Of a DNA stretch of 22,137 bases, positions 13,949-21,400 are shown in pieces. The stretch's first letter is position 1; each line of letters opens with the position of its first letter. Made by a program: the position numbers and the translations under genes. The DNA is from RUG11247 sp045649485 (GTDB taxonomy: Bacteria > Bacillota > Clostridia > Christensenellales > Aristaeellaceae): assembly GCA_045649485.1 (NCBI GenBank), contig JAZRPZ010000031.1, positions 1-22,137 on the forward strand. Direction: 5' to 3'. Below the pieces are notes generated by a model that saw only the letters and a program-made list of their open reading frames with translations, was not told where the DNA came from and made no database searches.

Positions 13949-14953
13949 TTATTCGAAATAGATGACCTTGCCGGTCTCCATGGACTCATTTGCAGCAAAG
14001 CTCAGTTCAAGGGACTTCAGTGCATCGCCGTAAGGAGAACGTACACCGGAAGCATCGCCGGTGGCAACTGCGTTTACAAACGCCTTGTCCAGCAGCAGAG
14101 TCTGATCGACCTGACGGTCTACATCGTAAGTCTCATGAGCGCTGCGGATGATCAGATTATTGCGCAGGCGGTAATCCAGCACCTTATCGGGCAGGGTGAT
14201 CACATAGCCGCAATTGGGGCGTACGCTGCGGGAATAGCAGGCGCTTACCAGAGTTGCGGTGACATTATTCTTGAAACGGATAACGGCGGTGGAATGGTCG
14301 TCGGTGTTGTAAAGGTCGGAAACGCCGTCCTTACCTGCCTCTATCATGCCGGAAGAACAGGTGGCGTATACGGAAAGAGGCTCGCCGTAGAGATAGCGCA
14401 GACCGTCCAGCAGATGGATATTCTGCTCTACGAGCTGACCGCCGCAGGTGGTCTTCTTCTGCCACCACCATACTCCGGGAATTCCGCCTATCCATGCGCC
14501 GTATACGAGACCGCCCTTGGGCGCCTTATCGACTTCTTCCTTTACCATCTCGATAAGGTCGAGATAACGGTCCTGGAAGCCTACTGCGGTGATAAGGCCG
14601 GTTTCCTCAACGCGCTTTGCGATCGCGCGGGCCTGCTCAACATCCAGAGCCATGGGCTTTTCTACCAGGAAGGGAATGCCCTTGTCGATGGCCTGCTCTT
14701 CAAGATTTACGTGAGCAGTGGGCTCAACGGCAATATAAATTGCATCAACGGTAGTCTTGTCTTCGGCAGCAAAGAAATCATTGTGGTTTGCGTACATGCG
14801 CTGTGCGCCGAAACGCTTTGCGGCTGCTTCGCGACGCTCTGCAATAGGATCGCATACGGCAACTATTTCCACATTATCCATCTGTTCAAAGCAGTTCATA
14901 TGGGCGCCCATGCGTCCGCCACAGCCGATCAGACCGAGTCTTACCTTATCCAT
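13949..14953 (-). CDS. Gfo/Idh/MocA-family NAD(P)-dependent dehydrogenase
   Basis: This is a 334-residue oxidoreductase with an N-terminal Rossmann fold (GLIGCGGRMG, glycines at 10, 12, 13 and 16) and the family signature EKP at 98-100 in FLVEKPMALDV, which places the catalytic Lys. The C-terminal half is the substrate-binding alpha/beta domain and includes GGQLVEQNIHLLDGLRYL, the region carrying the usual catalytic His. Members oxidise sugars, inositols or glycosides. AAAGGAGG precedes the ATG, and a strong promoter lies about 60 bases upstream. It heads a two-gene unit with the hydroxypyruvate-isomerase-like gene. Cytoplasmic; substrate unknown. Confidence 0.92.
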   Translation of the reverse strand: MDKVRLGLIGCGGRMGAHMNCFEQMDNVEIVAVCDPIAERREAAAKRFGAQRMYANHNDFFAAEDKTTVDAIYIAVEPTAHVNLEEQAIDKGIPFLVEKPMALDVEQARAIAKRVEETGLITAVGFQDRYLDLIEMVKEEVDKAPKGGLVYGAWIGGIPGVWWWQKKTTCGGQLVEQNIHLLDGLRYLYGEPLSVYATCSSGMIEAGKDGVSDLYNTDDHSTAVIRFKNNVTATLVSACYSRSVRPNCGYVITLPDKVLDYRLRNNLIIRSAHETYDVDRQVDQTLLLDKAFVNAVATGDASGVRSPYGDALKSLELSFAANESMETGKVIYFE

Positions 14954-15010
14954 ATTTATATCCTCCTTTTGTCAGCGGAACCAAATTCAAAACAAAAAGT
15001 TTACACAATC

Positions 15011-15039
15011 ATTTTATTGCCTATTCGCCATAAAGTCAA
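15011..15039 (-). promoter_or_regulatory. Predicted promoter of the dehydrogenase-isomerase operon
   Basis: On the minus strand TTGACT (15034-15039), a 17-base spacer and TAAAAT (15011-15016) form a near-consensus promoter. TGTAAAC, which resembles a LacI-family half site, lies just downstream of the -10 but has no clear second half. Confidence 0.7.
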
Positions 15040-15083
15040 TATCAATCTCTGTCTGAGCTGTGTATTTATTTCCATAAAAGGAA

Positions 15084-15114
15084 AAGCCTGTATGCGGTTT
15101 ACGCATACAGGCTT
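15084..15114 (-). terminator. Terminator of the fucosidase-kinase operon
   Basis: A perfect 13-bp stem (15084-15096 with 15102-15114) with a 5-base loop lies just past the kinase stop. On the minus strand it is followed by TTTTCCTTTTA. Confidence 0.85.
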
Positions 15115-15120
15115 CATATA

Positions 15121-16686
15121 TTACATATCCCAAAGTTCCTGCTGAAGCTTGGCAACAGTCTGCCTTGCCTTATTGCAGCGCTCATACAGTTTTTCGTATT
15201 CTTCTCTGTGCTCCATATCGGGGTCGTAACGCACATAACCGCTGACCGCCATGCTGTCGCAAGCCGCTTCACAGCTTGAATATTCGCCCGCCGCCACTGC
15301 TCCGAGTATCGCAGAACCCAGCGCGCCGGCCTCTTCATTGGTAGTGGCGTAAATGGTTCTGCCAAATATGTCAGCGAACTGCTGCATCAGCGTGGGATTT
15401 TTCTTCACCATGCCTCCGCCGGCACGTATCATGCGCGCTTCACCGCCGTTTTTGCAGCACAGCTCAAGCATAGCGCGCATGTCGGTCGCCATGCTCTGCA
15501 TCAATGCAAGATAAACATCTTCACTGCGTGTCTCAAGGCGCATGCCGATTAGAGTTCCCGCCATGTGCATATCGTTTGGCAGACAGCGGCTTCCGTTCCA
15601 CCAATCAAGCGCTATCAGTCTGTTACTCCACGGCTGCCTGATGCGGGACGTCATAAGTTCATGGATAGATATTCCCTTCTCTCGGGCTTCGGCAGCGTCT
15701 TTTTCCGTGGCCATATTTTCCACGAACCAATTCAGCATATCTCCGGCGCAGTTTGAACTGCATTCAAGGCACATTCGCCCGGGTACAGCTCCGTCGGGCG
15801 CAATGCCAACGAGCCCCTCGTGAGTGCATTCGTTGCCGGACTGCAGCATGAGTACACTGGATGTTCCCAGCACCACCGTAACATCGCCGTCACGCACAGC
15901 GCCAAGCCCAACAGGCGGCGTGTTGCCGTCAGGCTGGCCTGCCGCTACCGCCACATCGCCCTTTGCACCGAGGATATCACGCCACTTGCCTGTGAGCATA
16001 CCCGCACAGTCTCCGGGCACCATAATATCGCCCCTCATAAGGTGCGCATATTCCGCTGCGAATCCTGGAGCAAGCGCATTCATATAGTCATCTCCGGGAA
16101 AGCCCTTCCCCTTTACCCAATGGCACTTGTAGCTGAACGTAGTGGCGCTGCGGGTAATATTTCCGGTAAGCCTGTACACCAGATAATCGCTGAGGTCAAG
16201 CGTCATATCGGTAAGTGCATAGACATCCGGCGCCTCCAGCTTGGTCTCCAGTATTTTAGGTATCGCCCATTCGCTGGAAACTGTATTGCCGGAATATTCA
16301 AAGAAATCTTCACCGTATTCACGGGCCAGTTCAAGAGCGTGGCGGGCATATGCATCTGCATCATGGCGTTTCCACAGCTTTACCCTGCCCATCGGTGCAT
16401 CGGTAATTTCGCTTACCAGCCTGCCATCCTTTGCTATAGGCACAAGAGTAAGCGATGTAGCATCAACACCAACGCCCACTATATCACAGCTGTTTACATC
16501 TTCTGCAATCCCCTGCATCAGCCGCAGAAGCGCGTCATCATAATCAGCGCCGTCAACAAGGCAGTCATCCGTAAGCGGATGGGCATATTCAGCCACCACA
16601 CGTCGCAGCACTTCGCCGGTCTCAACGCTTACCAGCACAGCCCTTGCAGACTGCGTGCCGAAATCGATTCCTATAGTACATTTCAT
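15121..16686 (-). CDS. FGGY-family carbohydrate kinase, ribulokinase (AraB)-like
   Basis: This is a 521-residue sugar kinase of the FGGY family, with an actin-like ATPase fold. The N-terminal phosphate loop is IGIDFGTQSAR (residues 5-15). GVGVDATSLTLVPI, TVSSEWAIPKILE and the central VVLGTSSVLML segment follow the AraB pattern rather than the glycerol kinase pattern. A glycine-rich IRAGGGMVKKNP and a Glu-Glu-Ala-Gly-Ala-Leu-Gly-Ser segment form the C-terminal ATP domain. The start is the ATG at 16686, behind GGGAGAG at 16694-16700. The frame remains open 57 bases further upstream into the fucosidase gene, but without a better site. It lies 16 bases after the GH29 gene, so the pair forms an operon. 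Likely substrates are a ketose such as L-ribulose or, given its partner, L-fuculose (inference). Confidence 0.9.
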   Translation of the reverse strand: MKCTIGIDFGTQSARAVLVSVETGEVLRRVVAEYAHPLTDDCLVDGADYDDALLRLMQGIAEDVNSCDIVGVGVDATSLTLVPIAKDGRLVSEITDAPMGRVKLWKRHDADAYARHALELAREYGEDFFEYSGNTVSSEWAIPKILETKLEAPDVYALTDMTLDLSDYLVYRLTGNITRSATTFSYKCHWVKGKGFPGDDYMNALAPGFAAEYAHLMRGDIMVPGDCAGMLTGKWRDILGAKGDVAVAAGQPDGNTPPVGLGAVRDGDVTVVLGTSSVLMLQSGNECTHEGLVGIAPDGAVPGRMCLECSSNCAGDMLNWFVENMATEKDAAEAREKGISIHELMTSRIRQPWSNRLIALDWWNGSRCLPNDMHMAGTLIGMRLETRSEDVYLALMQSMATDMRAMLELCCKNGGEARMIRAGGGMVKKNPTLMQQFADIFGRTIYATTNEEAGALGSAILGAVAAGEYSSCEAACDSMAVSGYVRYDPDMEHREEYEKLYERCNKARQTVAKLQQELWDM

Positions 16687-16702
16687 ATTTACGCTCTCCC
16701 GA

Positions 16703-17707
16703 TCAAAGTTCTGCCGCGCGGCGCAATATCTCCTGTGAAGCAACAGGAATCCTGCCCAGACCGTCAGGTCCTACATTAAGCAGATAATTTATTCCGAGGC
16801 TGTTCAGATGCCTGCGTATCTCTGCCACGCGTTCCGCACTCTTCCAGTTGTGGTCCCAGTTGCAGAATCCCCAGGAATCATTGAGTGTTGCCGCAGTCTC
16901 GTAAAGTCCCCAGGGAGACGGCTTGAAACCGCCAATGGAGTTCATATCAACATCCGCGGAGCTGTTATCGGGCATCTTATCAGGTATTTCGTTATCACCA
17001 AGGGACACATAATCATATGCACCGTTTCCGAGGCGGGAATTTATGAGGCAGTTCGGCTGATAGCGCTTGATCGCGTCGTAAATCTGTCTGGACTGCGCGT
17101 CATTTATGGTCATAGGCACATCGAACCATACAAGGCACAGTTCTCCGTAATTTTTCAGTATCTCCTCAACCTGAGGCATTATCTTGTTGCGGAAGCAAAT
17201 GGAAAAATCCTTGTTCTCAACACCGGGGAAATCCCAGTTATTATTCCAGGATGTACCGGAACAATACTTGGGGTCGGAAAGATATCCGCCGCCGTGCTCC
17301 TCATGCCAATCCAGATCCTGCGAATAATAAAGGCCCAGCTTCAGTCCGTGCTTGTAGCAAGCCTCAGCAAGCTCTACTATAACATCTCTGCCAAATGGCG
17401 TTGCGTCATGCACATTGAAGGAACTTACCTCCGAGCGGAAAAGAGCAAATCCATCATGATGCTTGCTGGTCACCACAAGATATTCCATTCCGCATTCCTT
17501 TGCAAAGCGCACCCATTCATCCGCATTGAAATACAGAGGATTAAATGCGTTTGCCAGCGCAGAATACTCGGAATTGGGTATGCGGCAGTATGACTGTATC
17601 CATTCGGCATAACTGCTGCTGCGTCTGCCGCGATATTCACCGGCAAGCAGCGAATAAAGACCCCAATGCACCATCATGCCGTTCTTACCCTTGAACCAAT
17701 CCTTCAT
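16703..17707 (-). CDS. GH29 alpha-L-fucosidase, short cytoplasmic form
   Basis: This is a 334-residue retaining glycosidase that removes alpha-L-fucose. Family landmarks are MMVHWGLYS near the N-terminus, VVTSKHHDGFALF (78-90), LKLGLYYSQDLDW (122-134), the catalytic nucleophile D196 in LVWFDVP, and NVGPDGLGRIP near the end. It ends after the catalytic barrel and lacks the C-terminal beta-sandwich that brings many GH29 enzymes to 440 residues or more. There is no signal peptide, so it acts inside the cell. The ATG at 17707 is preceded by GGAGG at 17717-17721 spacing; an upstream open extension to 17746 would cover the -10 box and is rejected. The acid/base Glu could not be assigned. It heads the operon with the FGGY kinase. 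Confidence 0.9.
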   Translation of the reverse strand: MKDWFKGKNGMMVHWGLYSLLAGEYRGRRSSSYAEWIQSYCRIPNSEYSALANAFNPLYFNADEWVRFAKECGMEYLVVTSKHHDGFALFRSEVSSFNVHDATPFGRDVIVELAEACYKHGLKLGLYYSQDLDWHEEHGGGYLSDPKYCSGTSWNNNWDFPGVENKDFSICFRNKIMPQVEEILKNYGELCLVWFDVPMTINDAQSRQIYDAIKRYQPNCLINSRLGNGAYDYVSLGDNEIPDKMPDNSSADVDMNSIGGFKPSPWGLYETAATLNDSWGFCNWDHNWKSAERVAEIRRHLNSLGINYLLNVGPDGLGRIPVASQEILRRAAEL

Positions 17708-17736
17708 GAGACATTCCTCCGCACCGATTTTTACAT

Positions 17737-17765
17737 ATGGTAACACAAATAAAAGTACGCGTCAA
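17737..17765 (-). promoter_or_regulatory. Predicted promoter of the fucosidase-kinase operon
   Basis: On the minus strand TTGACG (17760-17765), a 17-base spacer and TACCAT (17737-17742) with extended TG (TGTTACCAT) are seen. The implied leader is about 25 bases. Confidence 0.65.
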
Positions 17766-17855
17766 TTATTTTCGGCACACGTTTAAATCCACTGCCCGTT
17801 CTGAAAATACATCACAGATGATATCAATGCAGACTCAAATATCCGTCCCAAACAG

Positions 17856-17889
17856 AAAAACAACCGCTTCCGTTTCAAAAGCGGTTGTT
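17856..17889 (-). terminator. Terminator of the thymidylate kinase gene
   Basis: An 11-bp perfect stem (17859-17869 with 17879-17889) has a 9-base loop. On the minus strand it runs into TTTTT (17856-17860). It lies 13 bases past the kinase stop and isolates it from the fucosidase operon. Confidence 0.88.
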
Positions 17890-17902
17890 CCACATAAAGT
17901 AT

Positions 17903-18559
17903 TCACTTCACCATATCAAGCACGTCGCGATGTATCTCTTCAACTGTGCGCATTTCGTCGCTTGCCACACAGGGCACGACCTTCCAGCCCAGTTTTGCGG
18001 CACAATATTCCGCAGCTTTTCGGGACCTGGCAAGGTATTCAAGATTGCTTTCATGGATATCCTTCTTGGTCTCATCTCCGTTATAGCGGCCGGACATAAG
18101 CCTCTGGCTTACCGCAGGGTCTACCTGCAGATATACTACCGCATCAGGCGCAGGGATACCCACAAGATTGTATTCAAAATCAAAAAGCCATTTCAGATAG
18201 CTGTCCCATTCTTCCTCGGGCAGTTTGGAACACTGATGCACGGCATTGGATGTAGTATAACGGTCCGCCACAACTATACCGCCGTCTTCATAAAACTTGC
18301 CCCAGTCCTTCTTATAGCTGGCGAATCTGTCCACCGCATAGAAAGTAGATGCCGCATATGCATTGACATCGCCGGGGTCTTTGCCAAATTCGCCGGCGAG
18401 ATACATCTTCACCAGCGCGGAAGAATCGCTGTCATAGGCAGGAAACGATACCTTTCTTACCTTCATTCCCTGCGCCTCCAGCGCTTCACACAGCAGCTTG
18501 GACTGAGTGGCCTTTCCGCTTCCGTCAAGGCCTTCTATAACAATCAGTTTTCCACTCAC
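17903..18559 (-). CDS. tmk: Thymidylate kinase (dTMP kinase)
   Basis: This is a 218-residue cytoplasmic kinase that phosphorylates dTMP to dTDP. The P-loop reads EGLDGSGKATQ (residues 9-19), with Ala where many homologues have Thr. DRY at 99-101 in VVADRYTTSN is the family signature for substrate binding. A lid region around residues 150-170 contains GRYNGDETKKDIHE. The start is GTG (18557-18559) behind GGGAG about 12 bases upstream; no in-frame ATG lies near it. The gene stands alone, with its own promoter and terminator, among sugar-catabolism genes, so its location looks incidental rather than functional. Confidence 0.92.
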   Translation of the reverse strand: MSGKLIVIEGLDGSGKATQSKLLCEALEAQGMKVRKVSFPAYDSDSSALVKMYLAGEFGKDPGDVNAYAASTFYAVDRFASYKKDWGKFYEDGGIVVADRYTTSNAVHQCSKLPEEEWDSYLKWLFDFEYNLVGIPAPDAVVYLQVDPAVSQRLMSGRYNGDETKKDIHESNLEYLARSRKAAEYCAAKLGWKVVPCVASDEMRTVEEIHRDVLDMVK

Positions 18560-18633
18560 AAATACACACTTCTCCCTTTTTCCGACAGCGGTATTTATAA
18601 TGACACCGCCATAGAAATCCAGTATATACTATT

Positions 18634-18662
18634 ATTTTATACGATTTGCAGAACAATATCAA
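18634..18662 (-). promoter_or_regulatory. Predicted promoter of tmk
   Basis: On the minus strand TTGATA (18657-18662), a 17-base spacer and TAAAAT (18634-18639) are seen, and a second -10-like TATACT lies a few bases downstream. The leader would be about 70 bases. Confidence 0.6.
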
Positions 18663-18701
18663 TACTCATTTGACCCTCAGGCGTCATTGTGCCTCATGAA
18701 C

Positions 18702-18739
18702 ATCAACAAAGCGCACCGCAAATGGTGCGCCTTGTTGAT
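18702..18739 (-). terminator. Strong hairpin after the amidohydrolase gene, without a T-run
   Basis: ATCAACAA and GCGCACC (18702-18717) pair with GGTGCGC and TTGTTGAT (18724-18739) across one mismatch and a 6-base loop. It abuts the TGA of the amidohydrolase gene. No T tract follows on the minus strand, so it may be an mRNA 3'-end stabiliser or a Rho-type end rather than a full intrinsic terminator. Confidence 0.6.
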
Positions 18740-19768
18740 TCACAATACTCCTGCGAGCAGTCTCTCTGCTGTCCTGCGTTCATCTTCAGAAAGTTTCGGC
18801 ATAAGCCACTCCGCATAGGCATTCAATCCGCTAATATTGATAGGCTTCGGAATTTTTCCGTTCACTCGTTCAAAATTACCGACAAATATTTTATCCAGAA
18901 TGCTTTTTTCAAGCCCCAGCCCCACACCCGCGCAGCCATGTTCCTCAAAATATTCGGTTCCGGCCAGTGTTTTATATATCAATTCACAGGTATCATCGTA
19001 CGGAGGTATCTTGTCCGGAGACGTCCAGTCGGGCATATCGGTGCCGAAATCAAGCTTATCCTGCCAGCGGATGAAATATCGCTTCCATGCTTCCCTGTCC
19101 GACAGGAAAGCATCGTACATCTCTGTACCGGGAGTGATATCGAATCCAAAGTGCTCATATTTTTCAAGCAAGCGTTCCCCGTGAGCCATATCATCCGATG
19201 TGAAATAGAGATGCGCCATCGTCGCACGCAGCCCGGGGTGACGCATAAGCACATTTTCCACCTCGGAATATATCTTTTCAAGAGAAGGATAACCTTCGCC
19301 GGTATACAGCCAGTTGTTCTCGGCGGCCCATTTCGGCGCCTTTTTAGCATCCCAGAATGTAGCGGGATCGCCTGCATGCCATTTTATCGGTATACCTTCC
19401 CTTTCGGCAATTGCAAAGGCACGACTGAATACCTCGCCATCCAAAGGCAGCTGCAGCTGCTTATAATATGTGGGTTTGCTCTCAAGTATCTTCCAGCCGT
19501 CACAGCCCGCTTCCATCATAAGTCTCAGCTGTTCCTCATGACTTTTGGCCGTAGGCTCCATATCCGGCAAATAAACCATACCACCGTAGACATACACCTT
19601 TTCGGGTCCCAGCAGCTTCATCAGCAGACATTCCAGCGTATTCAGCGGTCCGCAATGACACGGAATGGCCATCACACCTATTTTTTTATAATTATAGGCC
19701 TCCGCCAATGACATTATCCATTCCGGATGACCATTCTCAAGATGCACATGACTATTTATAAACTCCAT
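18740..19768 (-). CDS. Amidohydrolase-family metal-dependent hydrolase (TIM barrel)
   Basis: This is a 342-residue amidohydrolase-2-like protein. Probable metal ligands are H7 and H9 in INSHVHLE, K93 in GWKILES (possibly carboxylated), H131 in IKWHAGDP, H186 in TMAHLYFT and D244 in LDFGTDMPDW. The family includes lactonases, decarboxylases and other C-O or C-C hydrolases. I chose the ATG at 19768, seven bases after GGGAGG; a TTG two codons upstream is too close to that site. It probably follows the GH28 gene in one operon across a 147-base gap. A lactonase or similar step in sugar-acid metabolism is a reasonable guess from context, but the substrate is unknown. Confidence 0.85.
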   Translation of the reverse strand: MEFINSHVHLENGHPEWIMSLAEAYNYKKIGVMAIPCHCGPLNTLECLLMKLLGPEKVYVYGGMVYLPDMEPTAKSHEEQLRLMMEAGCDGWKILESKPTYYKQLQLPLDGEVFSRAFAIAEREGIPIKWHAGDPATFWDAKKAPKWAAENNWLYTGEGYPSLEKIYSEVENVLMRHPGLRATMAHLYFTSDDMAHGERLLEKYEHFGFDITPGTEMYDAFLSDREAWKRYFIRWQDKLDFGTDMPDWTSPDKIPPYDDTCELIYKTLAGTEYFEEHGCAGVGLGLEKSILDKIFVGNFERVNGKIPKPINISGLNAYAEWLMPKLSEDERRTAERLLAGVL

Positions 19769-19812
19769 GTTCAAACCTCCCGTAAACGCAGCCTGTCATA
19801 CCAAACAATGCT

Positions 19813-19910
19813 TCTCCGGCAAAACTCCGGATATTGATACTTGCGCGGCAGTAATGGCAGCAGCTAAAGGTATGTAAGTCAAATCCTCTGCAAACTGCCA
19901 GTGCCGGAGA
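19813..19910. repeat. Long-range inverted repeat between GH28 and amidohydrolase genes
   Basis: TCTCCGGCA (19813-19821) is matched by TGCCGGAGA (19902-19910), and a third CTCCGG lies at 19825-19830. The 147-base gap has no T-run terminator and no convincing promoter, so the two genes are likely co-transcribed with a folded spacer. The fold itself is inference. Confidence 0.45.
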
Positions 19911-19915
19911 GTAAG

Positions 19916-21169
19916 TCATTTCTCAAGGATAACGCTTTCATCCGCATCCAGCCACATACCATCTACGCCGCGCACCTTCACGCCGCGCAGATCAACATTT
20001 ACCGCATTGCGCAGGAAGAAACCGGCGCGCTGCATTTCGGGGCATCCGTCCATCATTGCCGGGCAGTCGGCGGGACCGTCTGCCATCTCAACCACCACAT
20101 CCTGCATGGAGATCATATCCACAGGCATTTCCGCCAGACCATAGAAGAAACCTGCACAGGCGGTGCATTTTCTTGCGCGTACATTTGAGATGGATACGTC
20201 GCGCAGGCAGGGTGTTCTTTCGGTAACGGGATAAGGATTCTTGTCCCACACATGCTTCATTTTGCCGTCTGCGCCGCAGAAATAATACATATTGAAAACA
20301 AAGGGACACATGACCTTTTCCATAAGAAGATTGGTCAGCTGGATGCCTTCTACCGTGCCGCCGCGTCCGCGCCTTGTCTTCAGACGAATACCACGGTCAG
20401 TTTCGTAGAATACGCAGGAGGACACCACTACGTTTCGGATATCGCCGGACATTTCGCTGCCCAGCACGATTCCGCCATGACCATGGAGGAAATGGCAGTT
20501 TGTGATGATTATCCGCTCGCAGCTCTGACGGTTGGGGGTATGCTCCGTGCCGGACTTGATGGCAATACAGTCATCGCCTACGTCGATGGTGCAATCATAA
20601 ATGCGTACATCGTGGCAGGAATCCGGGTTGATACCATCCGTATTGGGAGAATCTGCGGGGTTTTTGATATTAAGCCCGCGAACAGTTACATTGCGGCAGC
20701 GGAGAGGATGTACCGTCCATACGGGGGAGTTGATAAGAGTCAGATTTTCCAGCACTACATGTTCACAATTATTGAAGCAGACGAGGTAAGGCCTGGGATG
20801 CTCATTTACACGCGAAAGATGACGCTTCCACCAGTATTCGCCCTGTCCGTCCAAGGTTCCGAAGCCTGTAACTGCGATGTTTTTCGCATCCTCGGCATAG
20901 ATGCACGGCTGATGCATCTTTACCGCGCTGCCTTCAAATTCCAGGTCGATCAGCGGGAAAGCATCCGCATCCTGATGAAACTTTAGCACAGCATTGCTTT
21001 CGAGATTGAGCGTCATATTGTCATATAGCCTGATGGAACCGGTAGGATATTCGCCGGCGGGTACATTCAGCACGCCTCCGTTCGGAAGCATATCCGCTAT
21101 GGCGCGTGCAAACGCCTGAGTCCAGTCCATACCGTTGCAGGAATGATCATAATAATCACGGATGTTCAT
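19916..21169 (-). CDS. GH28 polygalacturonase-family glycoside hydrolase
   Basis: This is a 417-residue right-handed beta-helix protein of glycoside hydrolase family 28, which cleaves galacturonic-acid or related linkages in pectin-type polysaccharides by inversion. The full catalytic set is present: N176-T177-D178-G179, D199-D200 in VGDDCIAIKSG, G230-H231-G232 in HGHGG, and R262-L263-K264 in the RxK position. There is no signal peptide, so it acts on imported oligosaccharides, probably as an exo- or oligo-acting enzyme. AAAGGAGG precedes the ATG and a strong promoter lies upstream. It heads a probable operon with the amidohydrolase and is divergent from the sulfatase gene. Exact substrate (galacturonan, rhamnogalacturonan or another uronide) is not determined. 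Confidence 0.92.
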   Translation of the reverse strand: MNIRDYYDHSCNGMDWTQAFARAIADMLPNGGVLNVPAGEYPTGSIRLYDNMTLNLESNAVLKFHQDADAFPLIDLEFEGSAVKMHQPCIYAEDAKNIAVTGFGTLDGQGEYWWKRHLSRVNEHPRPYLVCFNNCEHVVLENLTLINSPVWTVHPLRCRNVTVRGLNIKNPADSPNTDGINPDSCHDVRIYDCTIDVGDDCIAIKSGTEHTPNRQSCERIIITNCHFLHGHGGIVLGSEMSGDIRNVVVSSCVFYETDRGIRLKTRRGRGGTVEGIQLTNLLMEKVMCPFVFNMYYFCGADGKMKHVWDKNPYPVTERTPCLRDVSISNVRARKCTACAGFFYGLAEMPVDMISMQDVVVEMADGPADCPAMMDGCPEMQRAGFFLRNAVNVDLRGVKVRGVDGMWLDADESVILEK

Positions 21170-21211
21170 AGTATCCTCCTTTGTAAGCCAGAGTATATTC
21201 TTATTGATTAT

Positions 21212-21239
21212 ATTATACCTTACCGGGCTGCTTTTTCAA
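21212..21239 (-). promoter_or_regulatory. Predicted promoter of the GH28 gene, -35 inside an inverted repeat
   Basis: On the minus strand TTGAAA (21234-21239), a 16-base spacer and TATAAT (21212-21217) are seen. The -35 forms the centre of CTGCTT (21228-21233) / AAGCAG (21241-21246), a perfect 6-bp inverted repeat with a 7-base spacer, which looks like a candidate operator. Confidence 0.7.
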
Positions 21240-21246
21240 TAAGCAG
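21228..21246. promoter_or_regulatory. Candidate operator (inverted repeat) over the GH28 -35 box
   Basis: This is the 19-bp element CTGCTT-N7-AAGCAG. A protein bound here would block the GH28 promoter. It lies 45 bases from the sulfatase -35, so joint control of both genes is possible. The binding protein is unknown. Confidence 0.4.
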
Positions 21247-21290
21247 TATTGCCATGAGCCTTCAAACAGAAAAAATCCCGTGATAGTCTA

Positions 21291-21319
21291 TTGCTCTGTT
21301 TTGCGAAACGCATTATAAT
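21291..21319 (+). promoter_or_regulatory. Predicted promoter of the sulfatase gene
   Basis: TTGCTC (21291-21296) and a perfect TATAAT (21314-21319) are separated by 17 bases. The spacer contains GTTT-TGCG-AAAC (21298-21309), a small inverted repeat that could be an operator half-pair. Confidence 0.65.
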
Positions 21320-21320
21320 T

Positions 21321-21382
21321 GTATTATGATTCTGCATCTGATCAGCGTTATGAACACCGCTGTTATTTTGCATCGATAATAC
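21321..21382 (+). repeat. Nested inverted repeats in the sulfatase leader
   Basis: GTATTAT (21321-21327) pairs with ATAATAC (21376-21382), and CAGCG (21343-21347) pairs with CGCTG (21358-21362) inside. The outer arms start a couple of bases past the -10, so the element spans most of the predicted 5' leader. TGCATC also occurs twice within it. It may be an RNA fold or binding site; no known riboswitch class is recognised. Confidence 0.35.
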
Positions 21383-21400
21383 ACAAGGGGTGAGCAGCAT

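Noticed and set aside
15000..15010. LacI-family operator in the dehydrogenase promoter region
   Set aside because: Only one half site (TGTAAAC on the minus strand) is present, with no matching second half at a suitable distance.
13325..15145. A 606-codon open frame on the plus strand, antisense to the isomerase and dehydrogenase genes
   Set aside because: Both antisense genes have clear family motifs, ribosome sites and promoter/terminator signals. The plus-strand translation has no recognisable domain and crosses two genes and their gap, as expected from GC-rich third positions.
17708..17746. N-terminal extension of the fucosidase to an upstream start at 17746
   Set aside because: It covers the predicted -10 box, and the ATG at 17707 has a proper GGAGG and aligns with the GH29 start.
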